A stretch of 64,000 bases of DNA, taken from assembly GCF_002973525.1 (NCBI RefSeq), contig NZ_PVEN01000004.1:124001-188000 (forward strand), given 5' to 3'. Source of the stretch: Paraburkholderia sp. BL21I4N1 (lineage in GTDB: Bacteria > Pseudomonadota > Gammaproteobacteria > Burkholderiales > Burkholderiaceae). A program made the translations under genes and the position numbers. This document shows, piece by piece, positions 1 through 13,596 of this stretch (positions are counted from its first letter, which is position 1; each line of letters begins with the position of its first letter). The notes under the pieces were generated by a model that saw only the letters and a list, made by a program, of their open reading frames with translations, had not been told where the DNA came from and searched no databases.

Positions 1-1014
1 GCCCGAAGCGTCTTTCACTTTCGACTTCCACTGCGAACGGATTTCAGCCGTCACCGAATCCGGCAGCGAGATGTAGTCCAGATCGTTTGCAGCCTGGGTG
101 CCGTTCTTGAACGCCCAGTCGAAGAACTTCAGCGTTTCCGTGCCTTGCGCCGGCTTTTCCTGCGCCGTGTGCAGCAGCACGAACGTTGCGCCGACGACCG
201 GCCATGCGTCCTTGCCCGGCTCGTTCGTCAGGATCTGATAGAACGACTTCGACCAGTCCGCGCCCGCTGCCGCTGCCTTGAACGTTTCCGTCTTCGGCTC
301 GACCACGGCGCCCGACGAGTTCTTCAACGCGGTGTACGTCATGTGGTTCTGCTTGGCGTACGCCCATTCCACATAGCCGATTGCGCCCGGCAGACGTTGC
401 ACGAAGGCGGCGACGCCGTCGTTGCCCTTGCCGCCCGTACCCGTCGGCCAGCTGACCGTTGCGCCTTCACCGACCTTAGCCTTCCAGTCTGCGTTGACCT
501 TCGACAGGTAGTTCGTCCAGATGAAGCTGGTGCCCGAACCGTCGGCGCGGCGAACCACGGCGATATCGGTATCCGGCAGCTTGACCTTCGGGTTCAACGC
601 GGCGATCGCCGGGTCATTCCACTTCTTGATCTTGCCCAGGTAGATGTCGCCGAGCACTTCGCCCGACAACGTCAGATCGCCAGCCTTCACGCCCGGCACG
701 TTGACCACCGGCACCACGCCGCCAACCACCGTCGGGAACTGGAACAGACCTGCCTTCGCGAGTTCGTCGTCCTTCAGGGGAGCGTCCGAACCGGCGAAAT
801 CGACAGTCTTCGCTTCGATCTGCTTGATACCACCCGACGAACCGATACCCTGGTAGTTGACCTTGCCGCCGCCGGTCTTTTGATAGGCGTCAGCCCACTT
901 CGTATAAATCGGTGCTGCGAAGGTGCTGCCCGCGCCGGTGATGTCTGCGGCTTGCGCTGCGATCGCGAAAAGCGCGCCAGCGACGCCAGCGAACACGGTG
1001 TGCATCAATTTCAT
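1..1014 (-). CDS. pstS: Phosphate ABC transporter substrate-binding protein PstS (3' end beyond window)
   Basis: Periplasmic phosphate-binding protein that feeds the PstCAB importer. The reading frame stays open from the ATG at 1014 to the window edge (338 codons), so only the last few residues are probably missing. The N-terminus is a Sec signal peptide ([13 protein letters not shown], then Ala-rich, ending near AQA-ADI). The mature part opens with [16 protein letters not shown], the PstS phosphate-loop signature. GSDAPL and [15 protein letters not shown] also match the family. A GGAGAG ribosome binding site lies about 5 nt before the ATG. Two Pho boxes lie upstream (1081-1119), so control by PhoB under phosphate starvation is likely. 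The pstC, pstA and pstB genes are expected just left of the window. Confidence 0.96.
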   Translation of the reverse strand, partial: MKLMHTVFAGVAGALFAIAAQAADITGAGSTFAAPIYTKWADAYQKTGGGKVNYQGIGSSGGIKQIEAKTVDFAGSDAPLKDDELAKAGLFQFPTVVGGVVPVVNVPGVKAGDLTLSGEVLGDIYLGKIKKWNDPAIAALNPKVKLPDTDIAVVRRADGSGTSFIWTNYLSKVNADWKAKVGEGATVSWPTGTGGKGNDGVAAFVQRLPGAIGYVEWAYAKQNHMTYTALKNSSGAVVEPKTETFKAAAAGADWSKSFYQILTNEPGKDAWPVVGATFVLLHTAQEKPAQGTETLKFFDWAFKNGTQAANDLDYISLPDSVTAEIRSQWKSKVKDASG

Positions 1015-1080
1015 GAGACTCTCCAAGGTGTGAGCGGTGTGAGCGAATAACACGAACACCGCGAAGCTTAGGGTCTCTTT

Positions 1081-1119
1081 GTGACAGTAACGTGACTTAC
1101 CGTGAAACAGATGTGACAG
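1081..1119 (-). promoter_or_regulatory. Two Pho boxes upstream of pstS
   Basis: Read on the minus strand, CTGTCAC-ATCT-GTTTCAC (1119-1102) is followed after 3 nt by AAGTCAC-GTTA-CTGTCAC (1098-1081). Each is a pair of 7-mers separated by 4 nt, the PhoB box arrangement. A possible -10 element, TAAGCT, lies at 1070-1065, 10 nt past the second box, as expected for a PhoB-activated promoter where the box replaces the -35 element. The assignment is by consensus only. Confidence 0.85.
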
Positions 1120-1284
1120 TAGGATTACGAGCGTGAAAGGCGTTTTGACGGAGGAAGTGCCGATTTGACGGAATTGCCGACGCGCTTCTGAAGATTAGGC
1201 GAAAAAGATGGGGCGCGAACGTTTGCGTATCGTGCGGATGGGTCTGACGCCGGGTCTTGCTGCTTTGCCGAAGTCGTAAACGGT

Positions 1285-1320
1285 CAGCGGCGGAGCGACC
1301 TTGCGATCGCCCCGCCGCTG
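1285..1320 (-). terminator. Hairpin downstream of glmM
   Basis: A perfect 9-bp inverted repeat (CAGCGGCGG / CCGCCGCTG) with an 18-nt loop sits 18 nt past the glmM stop. No clear U-tract follows, so it may be a weak or Rho-assisted terminator, or an RNA 3'-end stabiliser. Confidence 0.35.
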
Positions 1321-1337
1321 CTTGACGCAAGCCGAGT

Positions 1338-2696
1338 TTAGGCCGTTGCCTGCTTGACCGCGCCGGCAATCGCTTCCGCGTGACGGATTGCGTCGTCGGC
1401 GTGTTCGGCTTCCACCATCACGCGCAGCACCGGTTCCGTGCCGGACGCGCGAATCAGCACGCGGCCGCGCCCGTTCAGCGCCTCCTCGGCATGGCCGATC
1501 GCGCGACGGATCGAGTCGCTGCCCTTCCAGTCTGCGTCGGGCTTCATCCGCACGTTGATCAGCTTTTGCGGGAACAGCGTGACGCCGTCGAGCAGATCGG
1601 CGAGCGTCTGCTCGCTACGCTTCATGGCGGCCAGCACGAGCAGCGCGGAGACGATGCCGTCGCCGGTCGAATGGCGGTCAAGGGAGAGAATATGGCCGGA
1701 GCCCTCGGCCCCGAGTTGCCAGCCGTGTTCGCGCAATTGTTCGAGCACGTAGCGGTCGCCCACCGCCGCACGGACGAACTTCACGCCGTCTCGTTGCAGC
1801 GCGACTTCGACCGCCATGTTCGTCATCAACGTGCCGACCGCGCCTTCCACCTTGCCGTCGGTCGCAACGCGGTCCTTGACGAGCACGTACAGCAATTCGT
1901 CGCCGTTATACAGCCGGCCGGCCGCGTCGACGATCTGCAGGCGGTCAGCGTCGCCGTCGAGCGCGATGCCAAGGTCGGCGTGATTCGCGCGCACCGCGCG
2001 CACCAGCGCGTCCGGCGCGGTTGCGCCGACGCCGTCGTTGATGTTGAAACCGTTCGGCGCGACGCCGATCGGGATCACGTCCGCGCCGAGTTCGTGGAAC
2101 ACGTGCGGCGCGATGTCGTAGGCGGCGCCATGTGCACAATCCACCACCAGCTTCAGCCCGCGCAGATCGAACGCGGCCGGGAACGTGCTTTTGCAGAATT
2201 CGATGTAGCGGCCGGCGGCGTCGTCGAGACGCCGCGCCTTGCCGAGCTGCTCGGAGGCCGCGCAGGAGAGTGGCAAATCGAGTTGCTCTTCGATTTGCAA
2301 TTCCACTTCGTCGGGCAGCTTGTTGCCGTCGGCGGAGAAGAATTTGATGCCGTTGTCATAGTACGGATTGTGCGACGCGCTGATCACCACGCCGGCGGCG
2401 AGCCGCAACGCGCGCGTCAGATAGGCGACGCCGGGAGTCGGCATCGGGCCGGCCAGCATCACGTCGACGCCTGCCGCCGAGAAACCCGCTTCCAGTGCGG
2501 CCTCGAGCATATAACCCGACACCCGCGTGTCTTTGCCGATCAGCACGGTTGGCCGGGCACCGGTTTTGGCCCAACGGTCCGCGCCCGCGAGCACCTTGCC
2601 GGCCGCGTAGCCGAGCCGCAATACAAACTCAGGCGTAATCGGGCCTTCGCCGACCTTGCCTCGAATCCCGTCCGTTCCGAAATAACGACGTGCCAT
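1338..2696 (-). CDS. glmM: Phosphoglucosamine mutase GlmM
   Basis: Interconverts glucosamine-6-phosphate and glucosamine-1-phosphate, the cytosolic step towards UDP-GlcNAc for peptidoglycan and LPS. The 452-residue length is the family norm. The N-terminus [19 protein letters not shown] is typical. The active-site phosphoserine loop is [16 protein letters not shown] (about residues 100-115), the metal loop is DGDADR (about 244-249), and the sugar/phosphate-binding segment is [14 protein letters not shown] near the C-terminus. A GAGGA ribosome binding site stands before the ATG. The gene follows folP by 24 nt, and folP-glmM after ftsH is the same order as in E. coli, so one transcript is likely. 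Confidence 0.98.
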   Translation of the reverse strand: MARRYFGTDGIRGKVGEGPITPEFVLRLGYAAGKVLAGADRWAKTGARPTVLIGKDTRVSGYMLEAALEAGFSAAGVDVMLAGPMPTPGVAYLTRALRLAAGVVISASHNPYYDNGIKFFSADGNKLPDEVELQIEEQLDLPLSCAASEQLGKARRLDDAAGRYIEFCKSTFPAAFDLRGLKLVVDCAHGAAYDIAPHVFHELGADVIPIGVAPNGFNINDGVGATAPDALVRAVRANHADLGIALDGDADRLQIVDAAGRLYNGDELLYVLVKDRVATDGKVEGAVGTLMTNMAVEVALQRDGVKFVRAAVGDRYVLEQLREHGWQLGAEGSGHILSLDRHSTGDGIVSALLVLAAMKRSEQTLADLLDGVTLFPQKLINVRMKPDADWKGSDSIRRAIGHAEEALNGRGRVLIRASGTEPVLRVMVEAEHADDAIRHAEAIAGAVKQATA

Positions 2697-2720
2697 GTTT
2701 TATCTTCCTCCTCGGCTTTT

Positions 2721-3644
2721 TCAAGTTCTAGCCTGCGGGCGGCTCATCGCCGCATCGCGCATGGCTGCCCACACTTTCAATGCATCCACTGTTTGCGCGA
2801 CGTCATGCACGCGCAGAATCGCCGCCCCCCGCTCGGCGGCGCAAACCGCCGCGGCGATGCTGCCGGCGACGCGCTCCGGCGCCGGACGCCCGACCACCGC
2901 GCCGACCATCGACTTGCGCGACATGCCCGCGAGAATCGGATACGGCGCATCGGCCCGCGGCGCCGTGTCTCGCAGATGCGCGAGCAAAGTGTAATTGTGT
3001 TCAATGACCGCTTTGCCGAAGCCAAAGCCCGGATCCACGCTGATACGGGCGCGCGCGACGCCTTCTTGCGTCAACGCGGCCACACGCTCCTCGAGAAACT
3101 GGCGGACTTCGCCGACGACGTCATCATAGACAGGCTCGCCGAGTTGCATGGTTTGCGGCTCGCCGAGCATATGCATTACACATAGACCACAATCGCTGTC
3201 GCGTACCGCGTCGATGGCACCGGGCATGCGAAAGCCCCAGATGTCGTTGATCAGATCGGCGCCGGCGTTCAACGCATGGCGCATCACTTCAGGCTTGTAG
3301 GTATCGATCGACAACGGCACGTTCGCCGCGCGAAGCTGCTCGACGAGTGGAATCACCCGCTCCAGCTCTTCGTCGAGCGGCACCGGTGGCGCACCGGGCC
3401 GAGTGGACTCGCCGCCAATGTCGATGATGTCCGCACCGTCGAGCAGCATACGCTCCGCCTGGCGCAGGGCATCGCCGCGTACGGCAAATTGACCACCGTC
3501 GGAAAACGAGTCCGGCGTAATGTTCAGGATGCCCATGACCAATGGGCGCTCAAAGGTCAGCTTGAAGCGTCCGCATTGCAGCGGCTCGGGCAACAGCGGC
3601 AACGGAGCGGGAGAAAAATCGACTTTCGACACGTAGCGATGCAT
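2721..3644 (-). CDS. folP: Dihydropteroate synthase FolP
   Basis: Condenses 7,8-dihydropterin pyrophosphate with p-aminobenzoate to give dihydropteroate in folate synthesis; it is the sulfonamide target. The two diagnostic motifs are present: MGILNITPDSFSDGG (pterin/pyrophosphate loop) and DIGGESTRPGAPPVPLDEE. Further conserved pieces are INDIWGF and DPGFGFGK. I start at the ATG at 3644 (307 aa), although the frame opens four codons earlier at a TTG. Neither start has a good ribosome binding site, so the first residues are uncertain. A strong hairpin ending the ftsH message lies 26 nt upstream, so folP-glmM depends on read-through or a promoter near 3650-3700. Confidence 0.95.
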   Translation of the reverse strand: MHRYVSKVDFSPAPLPLLPEPLQCGRFKLTFERPLVMGILNITPDSFSDGGQFAVRGDALRQAERMLLDGADIIDIGGESTRPGAPPVPLDEELERVIPLVEQLRAANVPLSIDTYKPEVMRHALNAGADLINDIWGFRMPGAIDAVRDSDCGLCVMHMLGEPQTMQLGEPVYDDVVGEVRQFLEERVAALTQEGVARARISVDPGFGFGKAVIEHNYTLLAHLRDTAPRADAPYPILAGMSRKSMVGAVVGRPAPERVAGSIAAAVCAAERGAAILRVHDVAQTVDALKVWAAMRDAAMSRPQART

Positions 3645-3669
3645 TAAATAGAACAAGATAAATGCAAAA

Positions 3670-3697
3670 CGGGCCGGTGTGAAAACACACCGGCCCG
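3670..3697 (-). terminator. Rho-independent terminator between ftsH and folP
   Basis: A perfect 12-bp stem (CGGGCCGGTGTG / CACACCGGCCCG) with a 4-nt loop is followed on the minus strand by TTTTGCATTT. It lies 21 nt past the ftsH stop and would separate ftsH from folP, or attenuate between them. Confidence 0.85.
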
Positions 3698-3717
3698 CAC
3701 TTTCTACTATTGGCTCA

Positions 3718-5607
<1,890 letters not shown>

Positions 5608-5795
5608 AGCACCACTCCTTCACTTAGACGGGCGCCTACATTTGCCTTGCGGCACCACGAAAGCATTCTAATCCAGTCCGCAGCCCCCTGCCATAAGGTT
5701 TCGCTACCACAGAAATAGCGTAGCGGGCATTTACAGCGTCGCTTTCCGACGCCACGAGCCATTATCGGCAGATGCGGATCCGTCTTGCAGCGCCC

Positions 5796-6458
5796 CTATG
5801 CGGGCCGCTTGAGATGCTTACCCAAAATAAACGTTTCTGACGACTTGTCCCGCGACGCTTTCGGCTTGCGGGCCGCCACCACCTTGAACTGGCGCTTGAA
5901 CTTTTCGACAATCTGGCTATAACCGCTGCCGTGAAAACATTTGACTAAAAGGGCGCCATCCGGCTTCAGGTGATTTTGCGAAAATTCCATCGCGAGATCG
6001 CACAGATGCTCGATTCGCGCGGCATCCGCCACCGCCACTCCCGACAGGTTGGGCGCCATATCCGAAATTACAAGGTCGACCTGACGTTCGCCAACCAATT
6101 CTTCCAGTTGGAGCACCACCGAGTCTTCACGGAAGTCGCCTTGAATGAAGTGGACGTCGGAGATCGGCTCCATGGGTAGCATGTCCAGCGCGATGATCGT
6201 GCCGTCGATGCCGCCCTGGCGTTCGGCGTCGCGCTGCGCCCCCTTCGCCAGTTTGTTGCGCGCGTACTGACTCCAGCTACCCGGCACCGAGCCCAGATCG
6301 ACAATGACCTGCCCCGGACGGATCAGCTTGTCCTGTTCGTCGATTTCCTTGAGCTTGTAGGCCGCGCGGGCGCGATAGCCCTCCCGCTGCGCCATTTTCA
6401 CGTACGGATCGTTGATGTGGTCGTGCAGCCACGCGGTATTGAACTTGTTTTTTGCCAT
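5796..6458 (-). CDS. rlmE: 23S rRNA 2'-O-ribose methyltransferase RlmE (RrmJ/FtsJ)
   Basis: Methylates the 2'-O of U2552 (E. coli numbering) in 23S rRNA during late 50S assembly. The protein has 220 residues from ATG 6458. Visible motifs are [28 protein letters not shown] (SAM-binding motif I), [13 protein letters not shown] (with the catalytic Asp) and [10 protein letters not shown] (with the catalytic Lys). The frame is open further upstream, but [20 protein letters not shown] is the family N-terminus. Its ATG overlaps the TAA of a small upstream ORF (TAATG), which suggests coupled translation. ftsH follows. Confidence 0.97.
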   Translation of the reverse strand: MAKNKFNTAWLHDHINDPYVKMAQREGYRARAAYKLKEIDEQDKLIRPGQVIVDLGSVPGSWSQYARNKLAKGAQRDAERQGGIDGTIIALDMLPMEPISDVHFIQGDFREDSVVLQLEELVGERQVDLVISDMAPNLSGVAVADAARIEHLCDLAMEFSQNHLKPDGALLVKCFHGSGYSQIVEKFKRQFKVVAARKPKASRDKSSETFILGKHLKRPA

Positions 6459-6634
6459 TAAACGTTGAACTCTTGCTGCGTCATGTCGCGCTTTAGCGGA
6501 TAATACGCGGTTAATTCGCGCGGACGCCGCCAAAACTGGCTGCCATCCGCGATTCTGATGTCCTGACGCCGCCCTGCCGAACCGTCCCGATCGAGCCAAT
6601 CGAACGACTGGATCGGAAACGCAGGTGCCGCCAT
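6458..6634 (-). CDS. Small uncharacterised ORF coupled to rlmE (58 aa)
   Basis: I do not recognise this protein. It runs from an ATG at 6634 preceded by GGGAGA (10 nt spacing) to a TAA that shares its last base with the rlmE ATG. The peptide is charged and aromatic (for example [21 protein letters not shown]) with no signal peptide or membrane span. An in-frame ATG at 6652 would add six residues. Its start lies only 24 bp from the divergent yhbY start. The case for a real gene rests on position, the ribosome binding site and coupling, not on homology. Confidence 0.45.
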   Translation of the reverse strand: MAAPAFPIQSFDWLDRDGSAGRRQDIRIADGSQFWRRPRELTAYYPLKRDMTQQEFNV

Positions 6635-6657
6635 TTTAGTCGAGTCTCCCACTTTCC

Positions 6658-7188
6658 ATGTCCGCCCTCAAAGTCTCTACCGACCAACGCGCCGAGTTGC
6701 GCTCCCAGGCACATGCGCTCAAACCGGTCGTGCTCGTCGGCGCCGAAGGTTTGACCGACGCTGTCCTGACCGAAATCAAGGTTCATCTGGGCGCGCACCA
6801 GTTGATCAAAATCCGCGTGTTCGGCGACGAACGCGAAGCACGCATCGCGATCTACGAAGAAATATGCGACAAGCTGAATGCCGCACCGATTCAGCATATC
6901 GGCAAGCTGCTCGTGATCTGGAAGCCGGAAGCGGCCGAAAAGCCGGCAGCGAAGACCAAGCGCGGCGCCCTGCCGAGCGCTCGCGAAGCCGCGGTCGAAG
7001 CCAAGCCGGGTAAAGGCCGCGCGCCGCGCGTCGTCACCGTGGTGAAGCCCAGCGAAATCCCGATGCGCAAGCCGAAGGCCAAAGCCGTCGTGGTGCGCGG
7101 CAATGAGCGCGTCACGCAAGGCGGCAACATCAAACGCGCCAAGAAGCGCCAAACCAGCGCAAAGCGCGCGCATCAGTCGTCGAAATAA
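6658..7188 (+). CDS. yhbY: YhbY/CRM-domain RNA-binding protein with long basic tail
   Basis: YhbY proteins bind pre-50S ribosomes through a CRM (CRS1/YhbY) fold. Residues 1 to about 95 are the domain: LRSQAHALKPVVLVGAEGLT carries the GxxG-like loop, followed by LGAHQLIKIRVFGDEREAR. E. coli YhbY is about 97 aa; this protein is 176 aa, and the extra part is a Lys/Arg/Ala-rich tail (KPKAKAVV, KRAKKRQTSAKRAHQ) that is probably disordered and RNA-binding. It is divergent from rlmE, as in enteric genomes. No clear ribosome binding site precedes the ATG. Confidence 0.92.
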   Translation: MSALKVSTDQRAELRSQAHALKPVVLVGAEGLTDAVLTEIKVHLGAHQLIKIRVFGDEREARIAIYEEICDKLNAAPIQHIGKLLVIWKPEAAEKPAAKTKRGALPSAREAAVEAKPGKGRAPRVVTVVKPSEIPMRKPKAKAVVVRGNERVTQGGNIKRAKKRQTSAKRAHQSSK

Positions 7189-7200
7189 ACGGGTGATGAG

Positions 7201-7225
7201 AGGTGCGGGCGAGAGGTCCGCACCT
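7201..7225 (+). terminator. Hairpin downstream of yhbY
   Basis: An 8-bp stem (AGGTGCGG / CCGCACCT) with a 9-nt loop lies 12 nt past the yhbY stop and is followed by TAACTTC, a poor U-tract. The rest of the gap to 7434 shows no further feature I can support. Confidence 0.4.
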
Positions 7226-7434
7226 TAACTTCAATCGGCACAGGTTCCGCTTTCATGCGCTTGTGTCGGCAGCAGCAGCCGTCGGGCATTGAACAGCGTG
7301 ATCGTGTAGCACTACCTCGAACAGATAGCGGTTTGTTCGGCACACATCAGCCAAGCCTACTAACCACAGGCCCACCACGTCACACGCTCAGTGATACGCA
7401 CGCACCCGGCATGCGTATCACCGCAGAGCCGTGT

Positions 7435-7950
7435 TCAGCCGGCAACCTTCCCCGCCGTATCGCGAGCAGCACCCTGCTGCTCCGCCGTCACAATGCCTGT
7501 ACCTGCGGGCAGCTTCCACACCAGCGCAACACCCAGCAGGCTCTCGATCAGATAGAACAGACTCGACACGCCGTGCAGAATGCCGAAGCGAGTCGCGTAA
7601 GCCGAATGACCGACATCCGTGCCCGCCTGCAGCGCGGCGATGCGTATTGCATTCATGAACGGCTGCAACGCGAAGTAGCCCACCAGCACACACAGCAGCA
7701 TGCCAACAATCAACCAGCGCAACTGGCGATAAGTATTGGCGCCACGCCGAACCAGCACGTTGGCGAGCCCCAGCAGCAAAATGCCGCACACGGCGCCCAG
7801 CACACCCTCGATGCGAAACAGTTGCGCCGCCACCGCGCCGGCCGTCATACGGTCGAGCGACGTGAACAACACCGGCGCGACCGCATAGCCGATAGTCAAC
7901 AGACTACCGACCCAGACCACCGTTAATAGGCGGAAGAAACGATGCGGCAT
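7435..7950 (-). CDS. DUF4149-type integral membrane protein
   Basis: A small membrane protein (171 aa) with four predicted spans: around FFRLLTVVWVGSLLTIGY, LFRIEGVLGAVCGILLLGL, LRWLIVGMLLCVLVGYFAL and ILHGVSSLFYLIESLLGVAL. The arrangement (GRLLTVVW-like N-terminus, central F/Y-rich span, short charged tail) fits DUF4149, a TMEM205-like family commonly found beside greA and carB in beta-proteobacteria. The function is unknown. The start is set at ATG 7950; the frame extends to a TTG at 7974 that would overlap the greA stop. It is probably co-transcribed with greA, 20 nt upstream. Confidence 0.75.
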   Translation of the reverse strand: MPHRFFRLLTVVWVGSLLTIGYAVAPVLFTSLDRMTAGAVAAQLFRIEGVLGAVCGILLLGLANVLVRRGANTYRQLRWLIVGMLLCVLVGYFALQPFMNAIRIAALQAGTDVGHSAYATRFGILHGVSSLFYLIESLLGVALVWKLPAGTGIVTAEQQGAARDTAGKVAG

Positions 7951-7970
7951 CAAGGACACCGGCGCCGCTT

Positions 7971-8447
7971 TCAAACGTAGCTCACCGTGATGATTTCGTA
8001 TTCGCGCACGCCGCTCGGCGCCTGCACCGAGGCGACGTCGCCCTCGGACTTACCGATCAGCGCGCGCGCGATCGGCGAGCTGATCGAGATCAGGCCATGG
8101 TCGATGTCCGCTTCGTCGTCGCCGACGATCTGATACTTGACCGACGCGCCCGAATCCAGATCTTCGAGCTCGACGGTCGCGCCGAACACCACGCGGCCGT
8201 CCGCCTCGACCAATGCCGGATCGATCACCTGCGCACCGGCGAGCTTCGATTCGATCTCGGCAATGCGGCCTTCGATAAAACCCTGCTTTTCTTTCGCCGC
8301 GTCGTATTCCGCGTTTTCCGACAGATCGCCCTGGGCACGCGCTTCGGCGATCGAATTGATCACCGACGGACGCTCAACCGATTTCAGGCGCTGCAACTCA
8401 TCGCGCAACATTTCCGCGCCGCGCTTCGTCAATGGAACAGTGCTCAT
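7971..8447 (-). CDS. greA: Transcription elongation factor GreA
   Basis: Rescues backtracked RNA polymerase by stimulating transcript cleavage through the secondary channel. The 158-aa length is exact for GreA. The start [14 protein letters not shown] leads into a coiled coil, whose tip carries [16 protein letters not shown] with the two catalytic acidic residues. The C-terminal FKBP-like domain contains [12 protein letters not shown] and [12 protein letters not shown]. The frame is open 18 codons further upstream, but homology starts at ATG 8447. The gene lies downstream of carB with a structured 151-nt spacer. Confidence 0.97.
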   Translation of the reverse strand: MSTVPLTKRGAEMLRDELQRLKSVERPSVINSIAEARAQGDLSENAEYDAAKEKQGFIEGRIAEIESKLAGAQVIDPALVEADGRVVFGATVELEDLDSGASVKYQIVGDDEADIDHGLISISSPIARALIGKSEGDVASVQAPSGVREYEIITVSYV

Positions 8448-8485
8448 AAACAACTCTATGCAAAAAACAGCCGTAAAAAAAATCA

Positions 8486-8568
8486 CCGCGGTTAAGTGCA
8501 TTCCGTGGGACGCGGCGGCCGGGGCAAAACCCGGACCACAGCACCTGCGGAACGCCGCTTAACCGCGG
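8486..8568 (-). repeat. Large inverted repeat in the carB-greA spacer
   Basis: Two perfect 11-nt arms (CCGCGGTTAAG at 8486-8496 and CTTAACCGCGG at 8558-8568) enclose 61 nt with nested complementarity (TTCCG/CGGAA and CCGGG/CCCGG). It occupies most of the gap between the carB stop (8599) and the greA start (8447). It could be a structured leader of greA, a processing site or a partial terminator. Confidence 0.6.
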
Positions 8569-8598
8569 CACTTACATCTTGGACAGGTATTCGAAGCC

Positions 8599-11853
<3,255 letters not shown>

Positions 11854-11968
11854 AACGCTCTCGCTAAATATTCCTGTGTTCTTTCCGTTGGCGCGCGTCG
11901 TGGCTACGTTGCGCGCGCTCTGCCGTGTGCGGCTCGCTTCGCGTTCTTCCGTCTCGCGCCGCGAACCG

Positions 11969-11988
11969 CGCGCCGCCAAGGCGGCGCG
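11969..11988 (-). repeat. Hairpin in the carA-carB spacer
   Basis: CGCGCCGC-CAAG-GCGGCGCG forms a very GC-rich 8-bp stem-loop 14 nt past the carA stop, with no U-tract. It is more likely an intercistronic stabiliser or attenuating element than a full terminator, since carB must be expressed with carA. Confidence 0.5.
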
Positions 11989-12001
11989 TCACATGCTCCG
12001 C

Positions 12002-13156
12002 TTAAGCCGCGGCGGTCTTGCCGGCCTTCTTCGTGTCCATCAACGCCGTGAAGCGGTCGAACAGATAGGCGATGTCGTGCGGACCCGGCGACGCTTCCGG
12101 GTGACCCTGGAAGCAGAATGCCGGCTTGTCCGTCAACGCGAAACCTTGCAGCGTGCCGTCGAACAGCGACACATGCGTGGCGCGCGCGTTGGCGGGCAGC
12201 GTGCCAGCGTCGACCGCGAAACCGTGGTTTTGCGAAGTGATCACCACGCGACCGTCGTCCAGATCTTTCACCGGATGGTTCGCGCCGTGGTGGCCGGTCT
12301 TCATCTTCAGGGTCTTGGCGCCGACCGCGAGGCCCATGATCTGATGGCCGAGGCAAATGCCGAAAGTCGGAATGCCGCGCTCAATCAGCTCCTGGGTGGC
12401 CGCGATCGCGTAGTCGCACGGTTCCGGGTCGCCGGGGCCGTTCGACAGAAACACGCCGTCCGGGTTGAGCGCGAGCGCGTCAGCGGCGCTGGCTTGCGCC
12501 GGCAGCACGGTGACGTGGCAGCCGCGTTCGGCCAGCATGCGCAGAATGTTGTACTTGACGCCGTAGTCGAACGCGACGACGCGGTACTTCGGCGCCTTCT
12601 GCGTGCCGTAGCCCTCGCCCAGACGCCATTCGGTCTGGGTCCATTCGTAGGTTTCCTTCGTCGACACGACCTTCGCGAGGTCCATGCCCGACAGGCCCGG
12701 GAACGAGCGGGCGAGTTCGATCGCCTTGGCTTCGTCGTCCGAACCGGCGAGGATCGCGCCGTTCTGCGCACCCTTGTCGCGCAGCACGCGGGTCAGCATG
12801 CGGGTGTCGAGGCCGGCGATGGCAACCACGCCTTCGTCCTTGAGGTATTGCGGGAGCGTGCGCTCCATGCGGAAGTTCGACGCAAGAACCGGCAGATCAC
12901 GGATGATCAGGCCGGCGGCATGGACTTTCGTGGCTTCGACGTCTTCGGCATTCACGCCGACGTTGCCGATATGCGGATACGTGAGGGTCACGATCTGGCG
13001 CGCGTAGCTCGGGTCAGTCAGGATTTCCTGATAGCCGGTGATAGCGGTGTTGAACACGACTTCGCCGATGGTATGCCCGGGGGCGCCGATCGAGTAACCA
13101 CGAAAGACCGTGCCGTCGGCGAGCGCGAGCAGAGCGGGAGAAAATGACGGCAACAC
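12002..13156 (-). CDS. carA: Carbamoyl-phosphate synthase small (glutaminase) subunit CarA
   Basis: Hydrolyses glutamine and channels ammonia to CarB. It has 384 residues from a GTG at 13156, chosen because AAGGAG lies 7 nt upstream and the family N-terminus ([19 protein letters not shown]) starts there. The N-terminal CarA domain includes [20 protein letters not shown]. The class-I amidotransferase domain has the nucleophile Cys268 in [12 protein letters not shown] and the His/Glu pair in [12 protein letters not shown] promoter near 13412-13441 and a leader of about 250 nt precede it. carB, greA and the DUF4149 gene follow on the same strand. Confidence 0.98.
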   Translation of the reverse strand: MLPSFSPALLALADGTVFRGYSIGAPGHTIGEVVFNTAITGYQEILTDPSYARQIVTLTYPHIGNVGVNAEDVEATKVHAAGLIIRDLPVLASNFRMERTLPQYLKDEGVVAIAGLDTRMLTRVLRDKGAQNGAILAGSDDEAKAIELARSFPGLSGMDLAKVVSTKETYEWTQTEWRLGEGYGTQKAPKYRVVAFDYGVKYNILRMLAERGCHVTVLPAQASAADALALNPDGVFLSNGPGDPEPCDYAIAATQELIERGIPTFGICLGHQIMGLAVGAKTLKMKTGHHGANHPVKDLDDGRVVITSQNHGFAVDAGTLPANARATHVSLFDGTLQGFALTDKPAFCFQGHPEASPGPHDIAYLFDRFTALMDTKKAGKTAAA

Positions 13157-13405
13157 GGGAAACTCCTTGGAGGAACACCCTGTTGCCGACCTGTCTATCC
13201 GACTGCGAGCCGCAGCGGAACGCGTCCATGCGGACGCACGCGCAGACTCGCTCGCGAACTGCCGTTGACGTTGCAAGGGGCGCGATGGGTCCATTGTGTG
13301 GACGGATCGGCTGGGTGCGGGACCCTTCTTGCTACGCCAGTGGCGCGCGGCGGATGAACGGTATGGGAGAGGTAGGCGCTAGGGTGCGGGTTGATAAGCT
13401 CAAAC
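13157..13405 (-). other. Long untranslated leader of carA
   Basis: About 250 nt lie between the inferred transcription start and the carA GTG. Local hairpins are visible (GCGTCC-ATGC-GGACGC and GTCCA-TTGTG-TGGAC on the plus strand text). I see no convincing leader peptide or recognised riboswitch. An ORF on this strand (13464-13195) starts upstream of the promoter and has no coding character. A regulatory role in pyrimidine or arginine control is possible but not shown. Confidence 0.4.
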
Positions 13406-13411
13406 CTTGAA

Positions 13412-13441
13412 ATTATAGCGTGAAACACCCTTTTCCGCCAA
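13412..13441 (-). promoter_or_regulatory. Sigma-70 promoter of carA
   Basis: On the minus strand a perfect -10 TATAAT (13417-13412) lies 18 nt after TTGGCG (13441-13436; 4 of 6 matches to TTGACA). It points at carA and predicts a start near 13405. Confidence 0.65.
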
Positions 13442-13553
13442 ATCCGAGATAGCGGACGCGCCAAGGGAGACGCGCCTAGAAGTCACTCAAAACCTTGCTG
13501 CGCTGGGTTTTGAACGCATCGGACAATATTTATGCGAAGTAAATCGGGACAGC

Positions 13554-13572
13554 GCCGGTCAATATGACCGGC
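13554..13572 (-). terminator. Hairpin between the MFS gene and the carA promoter
   Basis: A perfect 8-bp stem (GCCGGTCA / TGACCGGC) with a 3-nt loop lies 24 nt past the MFS stop. There is no U-tract, so termination is plausible but not certain. Confidence 0.45.
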
Positions 13573-13596
13573 CCGCCAAACGCCCGCCCCGAGGCC

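Noticed and set aside
1380..3185. A 601-aa plus-strand ORF opposite glmM and folP, and similar long frames at 3679-5718, 8824-10422, 55780-58173 and 58629-60731
   Set aside because: High-GC antisense shadows: His/Arg/Ala-rich, no domain, each fully covered by a recognised gene on the minus strand.
5700..5755. A GCGTCG/CGACGC hairpin between rlmE and ftsH as a terminator
   Set aside because: Stem of six pairs with no U-tract; rlmE-ftsH linkage is expected, so I do not call it.
13195..13464. An 89-aa minus-strand ORF in the carA leader
   Set aside because: It begins upstream of the carA promoter and is Arg/Pro/His-rich without homology, so it is unlikely to be a leader peptide.
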